DNA from: Metallosphaera tengchongensis
GTDB lineage: Archaea > Thermoproteota > Thermoprotei_A > Sulfolobales > Sulfolobaceae
Assembly (NCBI RefSeq): GCF_013343295.1
Contig: NZ_CP049074.1
Coordinates: forward strand, 1,283,501-1,347,500
DNA length: 64,000 nucleotides
Reading direction: 5' to 3'
In this document: positions 34,719 to 43,441 of the stretch, piece after piece
How positions within the stretch are numbered: the first letter of the stretch is position 1
How the letters are laid out: every line of letters begins with the position of its first letter
The notes under the pieces: model-generated
What the model saw: the letters and a program-made list of their open reading frames with translations, nothing else
Databases searched by the model: none
What the model was told of the DNA's origin: nothing
Position numbers and translations under genes: made by a program

Positions 34719-34871
34719 TCAAGATACGAGAAAATTATTCAATTTTAATAAAATTTCTATGATCAGCTTCACCAAGCCCATCATGGAATACATCCCATGC
34801 TAAATTGAATGCTTTGAGTATCTGATGAAACCCAAATGAAGTCTTGAAAAAAATTAGCTTATACCTTGACC

Positions 34872-36233
34872 TTACTTCCATAATTGTTCCAAGGACTTAC
34901 CTTTGGTCTCAGGCATCATTATCACCGTGGCTATGAGCGCAACTATTGACGCTGCCATCATTACATAGAGGGAATCGTGAAAAGACATCAGCGGGAATAC
35001 GGCAGTCGAAAACGTAGCAGCTATTATCCTAGATACTCCCTGCTTCCATCCCTCCATTGTACCTCTTATTCTAGTTGGTGCCAACTCCGCTGAGAGATCC
35101 AGATGGAGTCCTCCTTGAAAGTTCAGAAATAGTGCAAGTAATGAATAGATTATCAGTAACGCTACTTTTCCTACTGTGCTTGGTATAAATATCAGTGCCA
35201 GGAAAGCCAAGATGCTTCCTATCCATCCAATGTTAGCCATGGGTTTCCGTCCTACCCTGTCAATGGTATAGGCTATTATTAATATTGCAATGATATTCTC
35301 TATCCAGAATAGGGCTGACGCAGTTTCTACAGGAACCTTCAATGACGTGGCAAAGAGAGAGCTAAGGACGCCCGCAGCCACGAAGGCTATTTGATATCCT
35401 GTATAGTAAATTGCTATAAAGGCTGAATTCTTTGAAAACTTGGTAAGAAGTTCCTTATAATATGTGTTTCTGATCTTCTCAGGCCTAGCAGATCTTATCA
35501 AGGTTTTCTCCTGATCGGTGAGAGGTCTCTCAATTATCCCCTCGACTACTTTAATAGCTTCATCTACCCTGTTCTGTTCCAATAACCATCTTGGGGACTC
35601 TGGGCTTCCTAACCTAGCTACTGCTATAATTAGAGCTGGAATTATAGCTGAAGCAAGGGCTATCTTCCAGGCATCTGGACCAGCAACACTCAAGAGCCAG
35701 TAGCCCACCAAAATCGCAGCCAGCGCACCTAGTGGATAGAAAAGAATATCATAAGCCATGAACTTGCCCCTTGATTTCACAGGAACGAATTCGGATAGGT
35801 AAGAACTAGATATGGGGTAGTCAAGTCCGACACCTATTCCTACCAGAAGCCTCAAGGCAAATAGCATGTACCCATTGATGGAGAACGCGGATATTCCAGC
35901 TATAACGACGAAAAATATTAGATCGAGTATGAACATGGTTTTCCTTCCAATTTTATCAACGAGATAGCCGGAGATTAGCGCACCTATACCTGTCCCTATG
36001 ACAACTGCAACTCCAATAGCAGTTAATAGAAACGCCGTCAAATGGAAGGAGGTCCTTAATTGACCGAGCACAGGGGTAAGGACCACTGTATTGTACGCAT
36101 CCACGAAAACTCCTCCACCTACCAGGAGAAGCATCTTATAGTGAAACCACTTCTCCCTAGATAGATCTAAGTTACTGAAGAGCCTTTCCTTTACTTCATC
36201 CCACGAAAGTGCCTTATCTGCCATTTCACTCAT
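34872..36233 (-). CDS. MFS transporter, sugar/carboxylate type
   Basis: 453 residues with twelve membrane segments. The MFS signature DKIGRKTMF lies between helices 2 and 3, and its repeat DRVGRKPM in the second half. PESPRWLLEQNR before the central loop and PETKGKSLEQLW at the C terminus are marks of the sugar-porter/SP-like group that also moves aromatic and dicarboxylic acids. ATG 36233 is preferred over TTG 36245. Divergent from the LDH2-type gene and beside a GTATACG site, so its substrate may be the acid used by that cluster. Confidence 0.85.
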   Translation of the reverse strand: MSEMADKALSWDEVKERLFSNLDLSREKWFHYKMLLLVGGGVFVDAYNTVVLTPVLGQLRTSFHLTAFLLTAIGVAVVIGTGIGALISGYLVDKIGRKTMFILDLIFFVVIAGISAFSINGYMLFALRLLVGIGVGLDYPISSSYLSEFVPVKSRGKFMAYDILFYPLGALAAILVGYWLLSVAGPDAWKIALASAIIPALIIAVARLGSPESPRWLLEQNRVDEAIKVVEGIIERPLTDQEKTLIRSARPEKIRNTYYKELLTKFSKNSAFIAIYYTGYQIAFVAAGVLSSLFATSLKVPVETASALFWIENIIAILIIAYTIDRVGRKPMANIGWIGSILAFLALIFIPSTVGKVALLIIYSLLALFLNFQGGLHLDLSAELAPTRIRGTMEGWKQGVSRIIAATFSTAVFPLMSFHDSLYVMMAASIVALIATVIMMPETKGKSLEQLWK

Positions 36234-36285
36234 TTTACATTGCAAATGGTAGTATTTATTTTTTAATTATATGTTACATCTTATG

Positions 36286-36295
36286 AGGTATACGA
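36286..36295 (+). promoter_or_regulatory. GTATACG operator candidate, MFS promoter side
   Basis: AGGTATACGA lies in the 213-bp divergent spacer between the MFS transporter and the LDH2-type gene, about 25 bp upstream of the transporter's TATA-like region. Confidence 0.35.
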
Positions 36296-36433
36296 TTTTG
36301 AGTTATCTATTTTATACATCATTATAGATCTACTAAGAGATTATACTGCCTTGATGAGTTCAAATTTACGAAAGGCCTACGTCTAATTGGGGTCGAATGA
36401 CCTAGCATAAGAACATTTAAACTGTATTTTGAA

Positions 36434-36443
36434 CTGTATACGA
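36434..36443 (+). promoter_or_regulatory. GTATACG operator candidate, LDH2-type gene
   Basis: CTGTATACGA ends 3 bases before ATG 36447, after a TATA-like CATTTAAAC. It would cover the transcription start, the position expected of a repressor site. Confidence 0.45.
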
Positions 36444-36446
36444 CAT

Positions 36447-37421
36447 ATGAAATTAAGGGCTGGAGAACTAAAGGACACAGTAATGGAAATCTTAAACAAG
36501 AGGAATGTGGAATCGGCTGATGTCATTGCCGACCATATGGTAGAAGCTGAACTCCGTGGTCACTCGTCTCATGGAGTTCAGAGATTGATCCCATTGGTCA
36601 AGGGAGTGGAATTGGGTACTATAAGAAGTAAACTGGAGTATAAGGTACTGGAAGAAACAAAGACCTCCAAGTTAATAGATGCCATGGGAAGCGTTGGAAT
36701 GGTAATTTGGAATAAATTAATCCAGGAGAAGTTTGAGGATCCAATTTCAATAATTTCCACAAGGAATGCTTCCCATATAGGGTTCTTAGGTTACTATACG
36801 GAGAAGTTGGCCAGGAGAGGACTTGTTTCCATAATGTTTGGTAACGCTGAGCCCGCAGTGGTATTTCCAGGAAGCGCTAAAAGGGTCCTTTCCACTACTC
36901 CCATTTCCATCTCCATACCATATGACCCACCCATAGTCTTGGACATGGCCCTCTCGGCGACCTCCAGAGGAAAGATAATCGAGGCCAATAGAAAAGGACT
37001 TAAACTAGAGCCAGGATTAGCGGTAGACGAGAATGGAAATTACACCTTGGATCCAGACAAGGCGCTAAAGGGAGGTATACTCCCTCTTGGTGGAGTTAAG
37101 GGATTCTATCTTATGCTACTCCTTGAGTTAGTTACATCCTTTCTAAGCGGTTGTGCCGTAGGACCTGACGTGAGGGGAGTTCTGAATACCGAGAACCCTC
37201 CCAACAAGGGTGAAGTTTTGATAGTCATAAATCCATCCTACTTTGCCCATAATACAGAGAGCATTATCAAGTTGAGAACAATTCTAAATATGGAGCTCCC
37301 TGGTGAACATTCTCAAAAAATAAAAAAATTGAAACTTGTTGAAGGTGTGAATATCGATGACGAGCTGTGGACAAACCTGATTAACCTGAGGGACAAGGTT
37401 CCTTATTTCACATCAAATTAG
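36447..37421 (+). CDS. LDH2/MDH2-family 2-hydroxyacid dehydrogenase (ComC-like)
   Basis: 324 residues from ATG 36447. The family of NAD(P)-dependent malate, lactate, ureidoglycolate and (R)-sulfolactate (ComC) dehydrogenases is identified by RGHSSHGVQRL (His39, His42), the catalytic NASHIGFLGYY (His110), and LPLGGVKGFYL near 215. It oxidises a 2-hydroxyacid to the 2-oxoacid. Downstream, on the same strand, is a split lyase resembling SuyAB, which makes sulfolactate a serious candidate; malate is the plain alternative. Confidence 0.8.
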   Translation: MKLRAGELKDTVMEILNKRNVESADVIADHMVEAELRGHSSHGVQRLIPLVKGVELGTIRSKLEYKVLEETKTSKLIDAMGSVGMVIWNKLIQEKFEDPISIISTRNASHIGFLGYYTEKLARRGLVSIMFGNAEPAVVFPGSAKRVLSTTPISISIPYDPPIVLDMALSATSRGKIIEANRKGLKLEPGLAVDENGNYTLDPDKALKGGILPLGGVKGFYLMLLLELVTSFLSGCAVGPDVRGVLNTENPPNKGEVLIVINPSYFAHNTESIIKLRTILNMELPGEHSQKIKKLKLVEGVNIDDELWTNLINLRDKVPYFTSN

Positions 37422-37648
37422 AATTTATAATCTAGTAATTTTTATACTGCAGTTTAACAGTTATAAACCAACTAGTTTTCAAAGTTAACTCTTCATCATG
37501 ATAATTTCCTGTGAGATTAGAGAAACACTTTACCCATTACCGACTGAACTTGGGTTGTAAAGCGACTGGCGGATAACTCTACCACTTTGGATGGTGTTAC
37601 GAAAAAGAAATGATCTAACAATTCGACTGTTCTAGAATGGATAAGTTA

Positions 37649-37670
37649 ACGTATACAGTATCGTATATAC
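37649..37670 (+). promoter_or_regulatory. Double GTATAC-type operator candidate, lyase operon
   Basis: ACGTATACAG (minus strand CTGTATACGT) followed at 37661 by TCGTATATAC. The pair lies upstream of a TATA-like AAAGTATATTAATA (about 37673-37686) and about 40 bp before the lyase start codon. Confidence 0.45.
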
Positions 37671-37706
37671 ATAAAGTATATTAATAACTGACATATTCTT
37701 AATATT

Positions 37707-37991
37707 ATGGCGAGAGGTCTTATTCATTCGGATCAGGATAACGTCTGCGTAGCCACAACAGACATAAAGAAAGGGGAGGAAGTCCTATGTGCGTATTTGG
37801 AAGGTAATTCGCACTTAATAGTGAAAAGCGTGGACGATATCCCGCTAGGACATAAAATTGCGGTAAAGGATGTAAGGCAAGGAGAAAAGGTGATCAAATA
37901 CGGACGTCCCATTGGGGTTGCCACGCAAAGTATCTCCAAAGGTCAACACGTCCACGTTCACAATCTTAAGTCCATGAGGTGGGGTAAATGA
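37707..37991 (+). CDS. SAF-domain small subunit of a UxaA/SuyAB-type lyase
   Basis: 94 residues, a single SAF domain: ATTDIKKGEEVLC, DIPLGHKIAVKDV, GEKVIKYGRPIGVATQSI and GQHVHVHNL. It corresponds to the N-terminal domain of altronate dehydratase (UxaA) and to the small subunit SuyA of (2R)-sulfolactate sulfo-lyase. In UxaA the domain is usually fused to the large part; the split form here is the SuyAB layout. Overlaps the large subunit gene by ATGA. Confidence 0.8.
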   Translation: MARGLIHSDQDNVCVATTDIKKGEEVLCAYLEGNSHLIVKSVDDIPLGHKIAVKDVRQGEKVIKYGRPIGVATQSISKGQHVHVHNLKSMRWGK

Positions 37992-39148
37992 TAACCATTA
38001 ACGGTTACGTAAGGGAAAACGGGGCCGTTGGGGTCAGAAATCACGTGTTAGTTTTACCCTTGGACGATCTCTCCAATTCAGCTGCCGTTGGGGTATCAAA
38101 GCTAGTAAACGGGGTGATTTCAGTTCCCCATCCCTACGGGAGATTGCAATTTGGGAGAGATCTCGATCTATTTTTCCACGTCTTAGCTGGAAGTGGGGCA
38201 AACCCCAACGTTGCGGGGGCAATCGTAATTGGTATAGAGGACAATTGGGCCAACAAGGTAGCTGATGAGATAGCGAAGACAGGAAAGCCTGTGGAAGTCT
38301 TTCCCATAGAGGGATACGGAGATCTAAAAACAATTGAAAAAGCTTCAAGGAAAGCAAAGGAAATGGTGCAAGAGGCTAGCGAGAAGAGGAGGACTGAGGT
38401 TGATATATCGTCCATTACCATGAGCATAAAGTGCGGTGAGTCAGATACCACTTCAGGTCTCGCCTCTAACCCGGCTGTGGGAGTAGTCGTGGACAAGATG
38501 GTTGATCTGGGAGCTACAGTTATGTTCGGCGAGACGTCAGAACTTACCGGAGCAGAAGACATTGTTGCTGAAAAAATGGCGAATCAAGCATTAAGGAAGA
38601 AATTCCTTAAGATATACAAGGAGTACATAGACGTAATTGAAAGGGAGGGAGTTGACCTATTAGGGTCTCAACCAACCCAGGGAAACATAAAGGGAGGGCT
38701 TTCCACAATAGAGGAGAAAGCTCTGGGGAACATCCAGAAACTGGGTCACAGGAAGGTCAACTGCGTTCTGGATTACCTTGATCCCCTAAATAAGGAAAGG
38801 GGAGGTACTTTGTGTTTCGTCAACACATCATCTGCAGCTGCGGAAGCCGTGACGCTCTTCGCCGCAAAAGGTTCCGTCCTTCATCTCTTCACAACAGGCC
38901 AAGGAAACATAGTAGGTCATCCTCTGATTCCTGTGATCAAAATTACCGCAAATCCCAAAACGGCCAAGCTCATGAGTGAGCACATAGACGTTGACGTTTC
39001 CGACCTCCTTGACCTAAAGGTCTCCTTGGAGGAGGCTGGGGAGAGAATTTACAATTACACGCTGAAGGTAGCTAACGGCAGATTGACCGCAGCCGAAGTG
39101 CTCCACCACGAAGAGTTTTCACCAATTAAATTGTATATCAGTGCGTAA
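37988..39148 (+). CDS. Large subunit of a UxaA/SuyAB-type lyase, SuyB-like
   Basis: 386 residues. Features: GYVRENGAVGVRNHVLVLPLDD, VPHPYGRLQFGRDLDL, GSGANPNVAGAIVIGIE, KCGESDTTSGLASNPAVG, FGETSELTGAED, TTGQGNIVGHPLIPVIK and ANGRLTAAE. As I remember the family, the YGRLQFG and GANPN stretches fit the sulfolactate lyase SuyB group better than altronate or galactarate dehydratases, but I could not run a comparison. SuyAB splits (2R)-sulfolactate to pyruvate and sulfite. A sugar-acid or other hydroxyacid substrate cannot be excluded. Confidence 0.75.
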   Translation: MITINGYVRENGAVGVRNHVLVLPLDDLSNSAAVGVSKLVNGVISVPHPYGRLQFGRDLDLFFHVLAGSGANPNVAGAIVIGIEDNWANKVADEIAKTGKPVEVFPIEGYGDLKTIEKASRKAKEMVQEASEKRRTEVDISSITMSIKCGESDTTSGLASNPAVGVVVDKMVDLGATVMFGETSELTGAEDIVAEKMANQALRKKFLKIYKEYIDVIEREGVDLLGSQPTQGNIKGGLSTIEEKALGNIQKLGHRKVNCVLDYLDPLNKERGGTLCFVNTSSAAAEAVTLFAAKGSVLHLFTTGQGNIVGHPLIPVIKITANPKTAKLMSEHIDVDVSDLLDLKVSLEEAGERIYNYTLKVANGRLTAAEVLHHEEFSPIKLYISA

Positions 39149-39155
39149 TTTTTTT
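39149..39155 (+). terminator. Poly-T tract after the lyase genes
   Basis: Seven T directly after the lyase stop codon. The next gene starts 25 bp later with GGTGA upstream, so termination may be partial. Confidence 0.3.
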
Positions 39156-39180
39156 AGATAAAATTGAAGGTGAGAGCTGA

Positions 39181-40329
39181 ATGGAAATTTCCATTTTTCC
39201 TCTTTCTATTCCATTTTCTATAACCAATTCAGATTTCTCCGATTCATGGTCAGTCCAACTTTACGTGAAGGTTAAGATGGGAGAGACTGTCGGATGGGGA
39301 GAGACAGGCGTATTCGGAAGTGGAATTTTAAATGCATACTCATCGGTCCTGAACGATTTAATATTACCATTCCTCGAGAATCGTGAAGCAGAATCACCCT
39401 CTGAAGTAGAAACTGACCTAGAAAAGATAATGTTCACCGCTGGGAACTGCGGTGTCGTAACAGGAGCCATAAGCTCAGTTGAGATGGCATTATGGGATAT
39501 AAAGGCCAAGGAGCTAAGAACCTCCCTATCCAACCTGGTGGGAGGTAAAGTCAGGGAAAGAGTCCCTGCGTATGGCAGTTTTCCAAGGTACAGTTCCATG
39601 AAAAATCTAATGGATGCTGTACTTTACGCCACGAGGAAGGGGTTCGATCAGATCAAGTTACACCAGTCCCCTTCAACTGTTGAGGAAAGCCTAAAGGAAA
39701 TAAGGGAGAAGATAGGATTCGACCTTAAGATTGCGCTAGATATTAACGCTCCCTTCGATCTCAAAAAGGCTAAGGAATTTTCTGATTATGTCAGTAGATA
39801 TGAAATTGAATGGATTGAGGAACCCATTTGGCCTCCCGATGACTATGACTCCCTCAGTAAGCTATGCGAATACTCCTCAGTTCCCATAGCTGCTGGAGAG
39901 AACGAGTACTCCATTAACGGTTTCAAGAGGTTACTCCAAACTGGAATTTCTTACCTCCAGCCTGACATTGCTAAAATAGGAGGAGTAAGCAAGTTCCTGA
40001 AAGTTATTGACCTAGCTTCAAGCTTCAACGTTAGTGTTGCCCCACATGACAGACCAGACTCTTCTCTTCTGTCCCTAGCCTACACCCTTCAGATAGCCTC
40101 AGCGAGACCGGAGATAAACACAATAGAGTATACCATCTCTAATTTTCCTAAGGATCTCTACACACATGTTCCTCCTCTCGAGAAGGGCGAAGTAGCGGTG
40201 CCCAGTGGAGTAGGCGTAGGGGTAGATATAATCGAGGAATCACTGAAAAATTATACATACACAAACAAAATAAGAATCCTACCTTTCTCTGATCTCGAGA
40301 CTAAAATGATTAAAAGGGGGAAAATTTAA
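39181..40329 (+). CDS. Enolase-superfamily acid-sugar dehydratase or racemase-like protein
   Basis: 382 residues of the mandelate racemase/muconate lactonising group. The second-strand motif is KLH (Lys159, His161). Metal ligands are Asp187 (ALDINAP), Glu213/214 (WIEEPIW) and Glu240 (AAGENEY). A late His289-Asp290 pair stands in VAPHDRP. KxH with a His is used in dehydratases and racemases of hydroxy acids. Together with the lyase and LDH2-type enzyme it probably acts on stereoisomers of one 2-hydroxyacid. The exact substrate is not visible. Confidence 0.8.
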   Translation: MEISIFPLSIPFSITNSDFSDSWSVQLYVKVKMGETVGWGETGVFGSGILNAYSSVLNDLILPFLENREAESPSEVETDLEKIMFTAGNCGVVTGAISSVEMALWDIKAKELRTSLSNLVGGKVRERVPAYGSFPRYSSMKNLMDAVLYATRKGFDQIKLHQSPSTVEESLKEIREKIGFDLKIALDINAPFDLKKAKEFSDYVSRYEIEWIEEPIWPPDDYDSLSKLCEYSSVPIAAGENEYSINGFKRLLQTGISYLQPDIAKIGGVSKFLKVIDLASSFNVSVAPHDRPDSSLLSLAYTLQIASARPEINTIEYTISNFPKDLYTHVPPLEKGEVAVPSGVGVGVDIIEESLKNYTYTNKIRILPFSDLETKMIKRGKI

Positions 40330-40354
40330 TAAAAAGGTATTCAGATTTGTATTC

Positions 40355-41050
40355 ATGTTCAATACTTTAAGCGAAGTAGCGTATGAAGAAATCCTCAAGA
40401 GGATACTACGGGGAGAATATGGACAAGGACAGTCCCTTACTGAGGATAAATTGTGCAAGGATCTAAGCATGAGTAGAACCCCTGTGAGGGAAGCGTTAAA
40501 GATACTGGAGTCCGAGGGAATAGTAAAAAAGAACAACAGGTCCTTTACAGTTATTTACATAACTTCAGACGAGGTCGATAAGCTATATGAGGTTAGGATA
40601 CCTCTAGAGTCTACAGCAAGTAAACTAGCAGCCATAAGGGCTACAAGCGAGGATATTCAGGAAATGGAGGCGATTCTCAAGCTAGTTGAAGAGGAAACTT
40701 ACAAGGACAGTCCAGATCCGGTTAAACTCGCCGATTTAAACGGACAATTCCACGATAAGGTTGCAAAGTCAAGTTCGAACCCCTTCTTATACTCTTACCT
40801 GAGAGAGATCAGATTAAAGTTAAGAATTGTAAGGTTAACGTTATTCACTAGTTTTGACAGGAGGATGGAGGAGTTGAAAGAGCACAGGGAAATATTTAAC
40901 GCAATAAAGAATAGGGATCCAGAGGGGGCTTCAGAGATAATGAACCTACACGAAAGGAACGTCCTTGATTACTTAAGGTCTAAGGTGGTTCCCATTTTGT
41001 TGTCCCCTTCAGCATCAGCTAGTAGCCCATTAACGAAGGAAAAGGAATGA
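40355..41050 (+). CDS. GntR-family regulator, FadR/FCD subgroup
   Basis: 231 residues. N-terminal winged helix: EILKRILRGEYGQGQSL, LCKDLSMSRTPVREALKILESEGIV. The C-terminal all-helical FCD domain (about 85-215) has the usual metal/ligand His and Asp residues (NGQFHDKVAKSS; HREIFNAI). FCD domains bind small organic acids. FadR-type regulators bind palindromes with GT and AC half sites, which agrees with the GTATACG sites upstream of the surrounding operons. Probably leaderless with TATA near 40325. Confidence 0.85.
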   Translation: MFNTLSEVAYEEILKRILRGEYGQGQSLTEDKLCKDLSMSRTPVREALKILESEGIVKKNNRSFTVIYITSDEVDKLYEVRIPLESTASKLAAIRATSEDIQEMEAILKLVEEETYKDSPDPVKLADLNGQFHDKVAKSSSNPFLYSYLREIRLKLRIVRLTLFTSFDRRMEELKEHREIFNAIKNRDPEGASEIMNLHERNVLDYLRSKVVPILLSPSASASSPLTKEKE

Positions 41051-41052
41051 AA

Positions 41053-42546
41053 TTATAGACTGTGGTCTCCAAAGGTCTTCATCCTCATTGGATATCTTCT
41101 CTTCAGTACATAGTATGTCAGTACGTGAGCCACCAGAACGGCCCAAGCAGCGTAAACTGCTATGTTTAAAGGATAAGCCGGCGCAGGATATGTACCATAG
41201 TAAATGGTTAGTAGATAAGCTATTATTGATATTATTGGGACGACGATGTGTTGTATCACCTTTAGCTTCCCTTCCTTAATCTTGTGACGCATCAGTGAGA
41301 TCGCTGCAAACATGTGACCCAAAGCCACGTAAAAGGAACCGAACGTTATCAGAAATATACTTGCCTCTAGGGGGCCTAGAAGATATCCAGATATGAGACT
41401 GAGAGCACCTATTATCGCTCCCGTGAGTAAAACAGCGTTACCAGGTGCTCCGTGTCTGTTTATCTTGGATAAGGTACTGGGATAAAGCACGTTATCCCTG
41501 GCCATGCCGTAAATCATTCTACTACCGCTAGTTGCGAAAGCTATGATTGAGGAGTTAAACATAAAGGCAACAAGAACAATCAATAAATCTACAATGACCG
41601 GACTAAAATATTTACTGTAAATTACGATCATTGGGTCAGGTAAGCTGGCGTAGTTGAACATATTCCCTATTCCATAAACCGCTTCTTGTGCGTAGGAATT
41701 TAGTATTAAGCCTACACCCAATAGACCAAAACATAGAAGCAAAGCCCTCGGCATAGTTTTCTTAGGTAATTTAGCCTCTTCCGCTACCCCTATTGGTGTG
41801 GTAGCTCCACCGAAGGTTGTTATTCCAAAAATCATAGAAACTAGCACCAAGGCCAGATCCCCTTTTACGGGGGATAAAGTGAACGGAGCTACCGTATTGG
41901 TTTTACCTGCTATGAAAATCAAGGCCAGCGAGGTTAAAATAAGAAAAAGGATTGAAATAAGACCTATTGCAAGGTTGAGCATTCCTCCTGGTTTAACCCC
42001 TAGCCAAAGGATTAAAGTGACCTCCGCCGTTAAAACTAAGCTGATTAAGGCCCATAACCAAGGAAAAGACGACGCAATGGATGGGGATATGAGATAAAGG
42101 AATGAGGCTAATCCTAGAATTCCGAAGCCGGCCGAACCTGCAACTAAATACTGGTAGATGTATCCGTAGCCTACGGAGAATGAAGCTAAACTGCTATTCA
42201 ACCCTCTTTTCATGATAGCGACGTAACTATATGACGAGGCTATATCCTTGCTCCACTCATAGATCACTATAAGTGTGGTTGCATAAATGAGATAGGAAAG
42301 TAAGACAACTAAAGGCATTGCACCTCCTGCAATACCTGCTATACCAACGAAATACAGAGTAGCCACGGCAATGGGAGCGTTGGCTGCTATACCGTAGCTA
42401 GCAACTAACCAGGTACCGAGAACCCCCCTCCTCAATCCTGTATCCTTCTGATTTTCAACACCTTTATTTTGATCCATAGATTCAAATAATGTATAGTCTA
42501 TTATTTGCTTTTCCATACTTAAAATGTATATTAATTTTTTGTCCAT
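41053..42546 (-). CDS. APC-superfamily amino acid/organic cation permease
   Basis: About 497 residues with twelve membrane segments. The first segment motif GTWLVASYGIAANAPIAVATL and later FGGATTPIGVAEEAKLPKKTMPRA are typical of APC permeases. ATG 42546 is favoured by a TATA-like element 28 bp upstream; ATGs at 42516 and 42477 are alternatives. Convergent with the GntR gene (2 bp apart). Substrate unknown. Confidence 0.8.
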   Translation of the reverse strand: MDKKLIYILSMEKQIIDYTLFESMDQNKGVENQKDTGLRRGVLGTWLVASYGIAANAPIAVATLYFVGIAGIAGGAMPLVVLLSYLIYATTLIVIYEWSKDIASSYSYVAIMKRGLNSSLASFSVGYGYIYQYLVAGSAGFGILGLASFLYLISPSIASSFPWLWALISLVLTAEVTLILWLGVKPGGMLNLAIGLISILFLILTSLALIFIAGKTNTVAPFTLSPVKGDLALVLVSMIFGITTFGGATTPIGVAEEAKLPKKTMPRALLLCFGLLGVGLILNSYAQEAVYGIGNMFNYASLPDPMIVIYSKYFSPVIVDLLIVLVAFMFNSSIIAFATSGSRMIYGMARDNVLYPSTLSKINRHGAPGNAVLLTGAIIGALSLISGYLLGPLEASIFLITFGSFYVALGHMFAAISLMRHKIKEGKLKVIQHIVVPIISIIAYLLTIYYGTYPAPAYPLNIAVYAAWAVLVAHVLTYYVLKRRYPMRMKTFGDHSL

Positions 42547-42988
42547 CAATTAAACGTAGTTAAAGATAAAGCTTTTAAATAGTATAAATAGGCGTTGAGC
42601 CTAGTTGAGGAAATTCAACTAATGACCTATACTTCTAGTTCAGTTGTTTAATATCTATCTTATCCCTGTGGCTATTGAGTGTACATGGGGGCGGAACTGT
42701 ATGGTCAGAACATGCTACCAGTCTCCATAATAGACAGTAACTTCCTTTTGGATGATTTTACCCTGGCCTTCCGTATTCTTGAGATAGGCATATGAAGTGG
42801 GACGAGTATTAAATATAGGTCTAGCCATAAAGACCTTCATGGACGATTAATTTCACTGATATTTTAATAAATTATACACCTTGCCTTTTATTGGACTAAG
42901 TACTGCCGTAGTGAGCAGTTTCAGTGAGAGTATTAAGCCTGAGAGTATTAAGCCTATATAACTCCATCTAATGTTTTTACATAATGCC

Positions 42989-43194
42989 GGATGTGGGTAT
43001 GTATCCCGAAAGGCTTGCATATGAACAGCCCAAGATGTGCGGGTTCCCCCACTTACACGGTATCCCGTCTAGGTGGGTCGGGGTTACCCCTTGGGGCGGA
43101 GGAGGGTGAAGGAAGGCCCGCTCGACTCCCGTGAAGCCCAAGGGTTGAGGATTGATATCAAGTTATATGAGATCCGATGAAACCCAAACCCCTT
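42989..43194 (+). pseudogene. IS607-type tnpB 3' end plus right end (solo fragment)
   Basis: From 43034 to 43194 the sequence matches the last part of tnpB and the right end of the IS607-type element at 50.8 kb with about five substitutions and two small indels (roughly 95 % identity by eye). Just before it, 42989-43012 matches part of the zinc-ribbon coding region; the sequence between is deleted. The shared part stops at CCCCTT in both loci. No TnpB protein can be made here; only the region that would encode the guide RNA remains. Confidence 0.8.
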
Positions 43195-43235
43195 AACTAC
43201 TGCCCAAATAGCTCTAATTGTTGATAAAAGAACAG

Positions 43236-43270
43236 CGAACCTCACCCTTTAGGGCGGATAGGAGGTCAGT
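43236..43270 (+). repeat. GTCAG hairpin, solo IS-type right end
   Basis: GCGAACCTCACCCTTTAGGG followed by CGGATAGGAGGTCAG; an intact stem-loop core and the terminal GTCAG. Confidence 0.5.
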
Positions 43271-43441
43271 TCCTGGAGTTTCAATAACTGAAATGAATTA
43301 TGTTTACTATCTTCTTAGAGCAATTGAGAAGGGCTTGCAGTCAAGTCTCAATGAAATCAAGTAAAACCATCCACTCGTGAATTTTTAATTTCCATGTAAA
43401 TTTAAGCAAGTTAGGTGGTAATCATATGTCAAAGGTGGTTA

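Larger units (their letters stand above)
42547..43441. other. Gene-free accessory stretch with IS debris
   Basis: No intact gene. It holds a tandem GAGAGTATTAAGCCT (two copies, about 42926-42955), an IS607-type tnpB fragment (42989-43194), a GTCAG hairpin (43236-43270) and, at 43420-43455, a repeated AT(C)A(T/C)ATGTCAAA. Confidence 0.6.

Noticed and set aside
34672-34722. N-terminal extension of the fumarase alpha gene
   Set aside because: It would translate the TATA region and the operator; ATG 34671 gives the normal family start.
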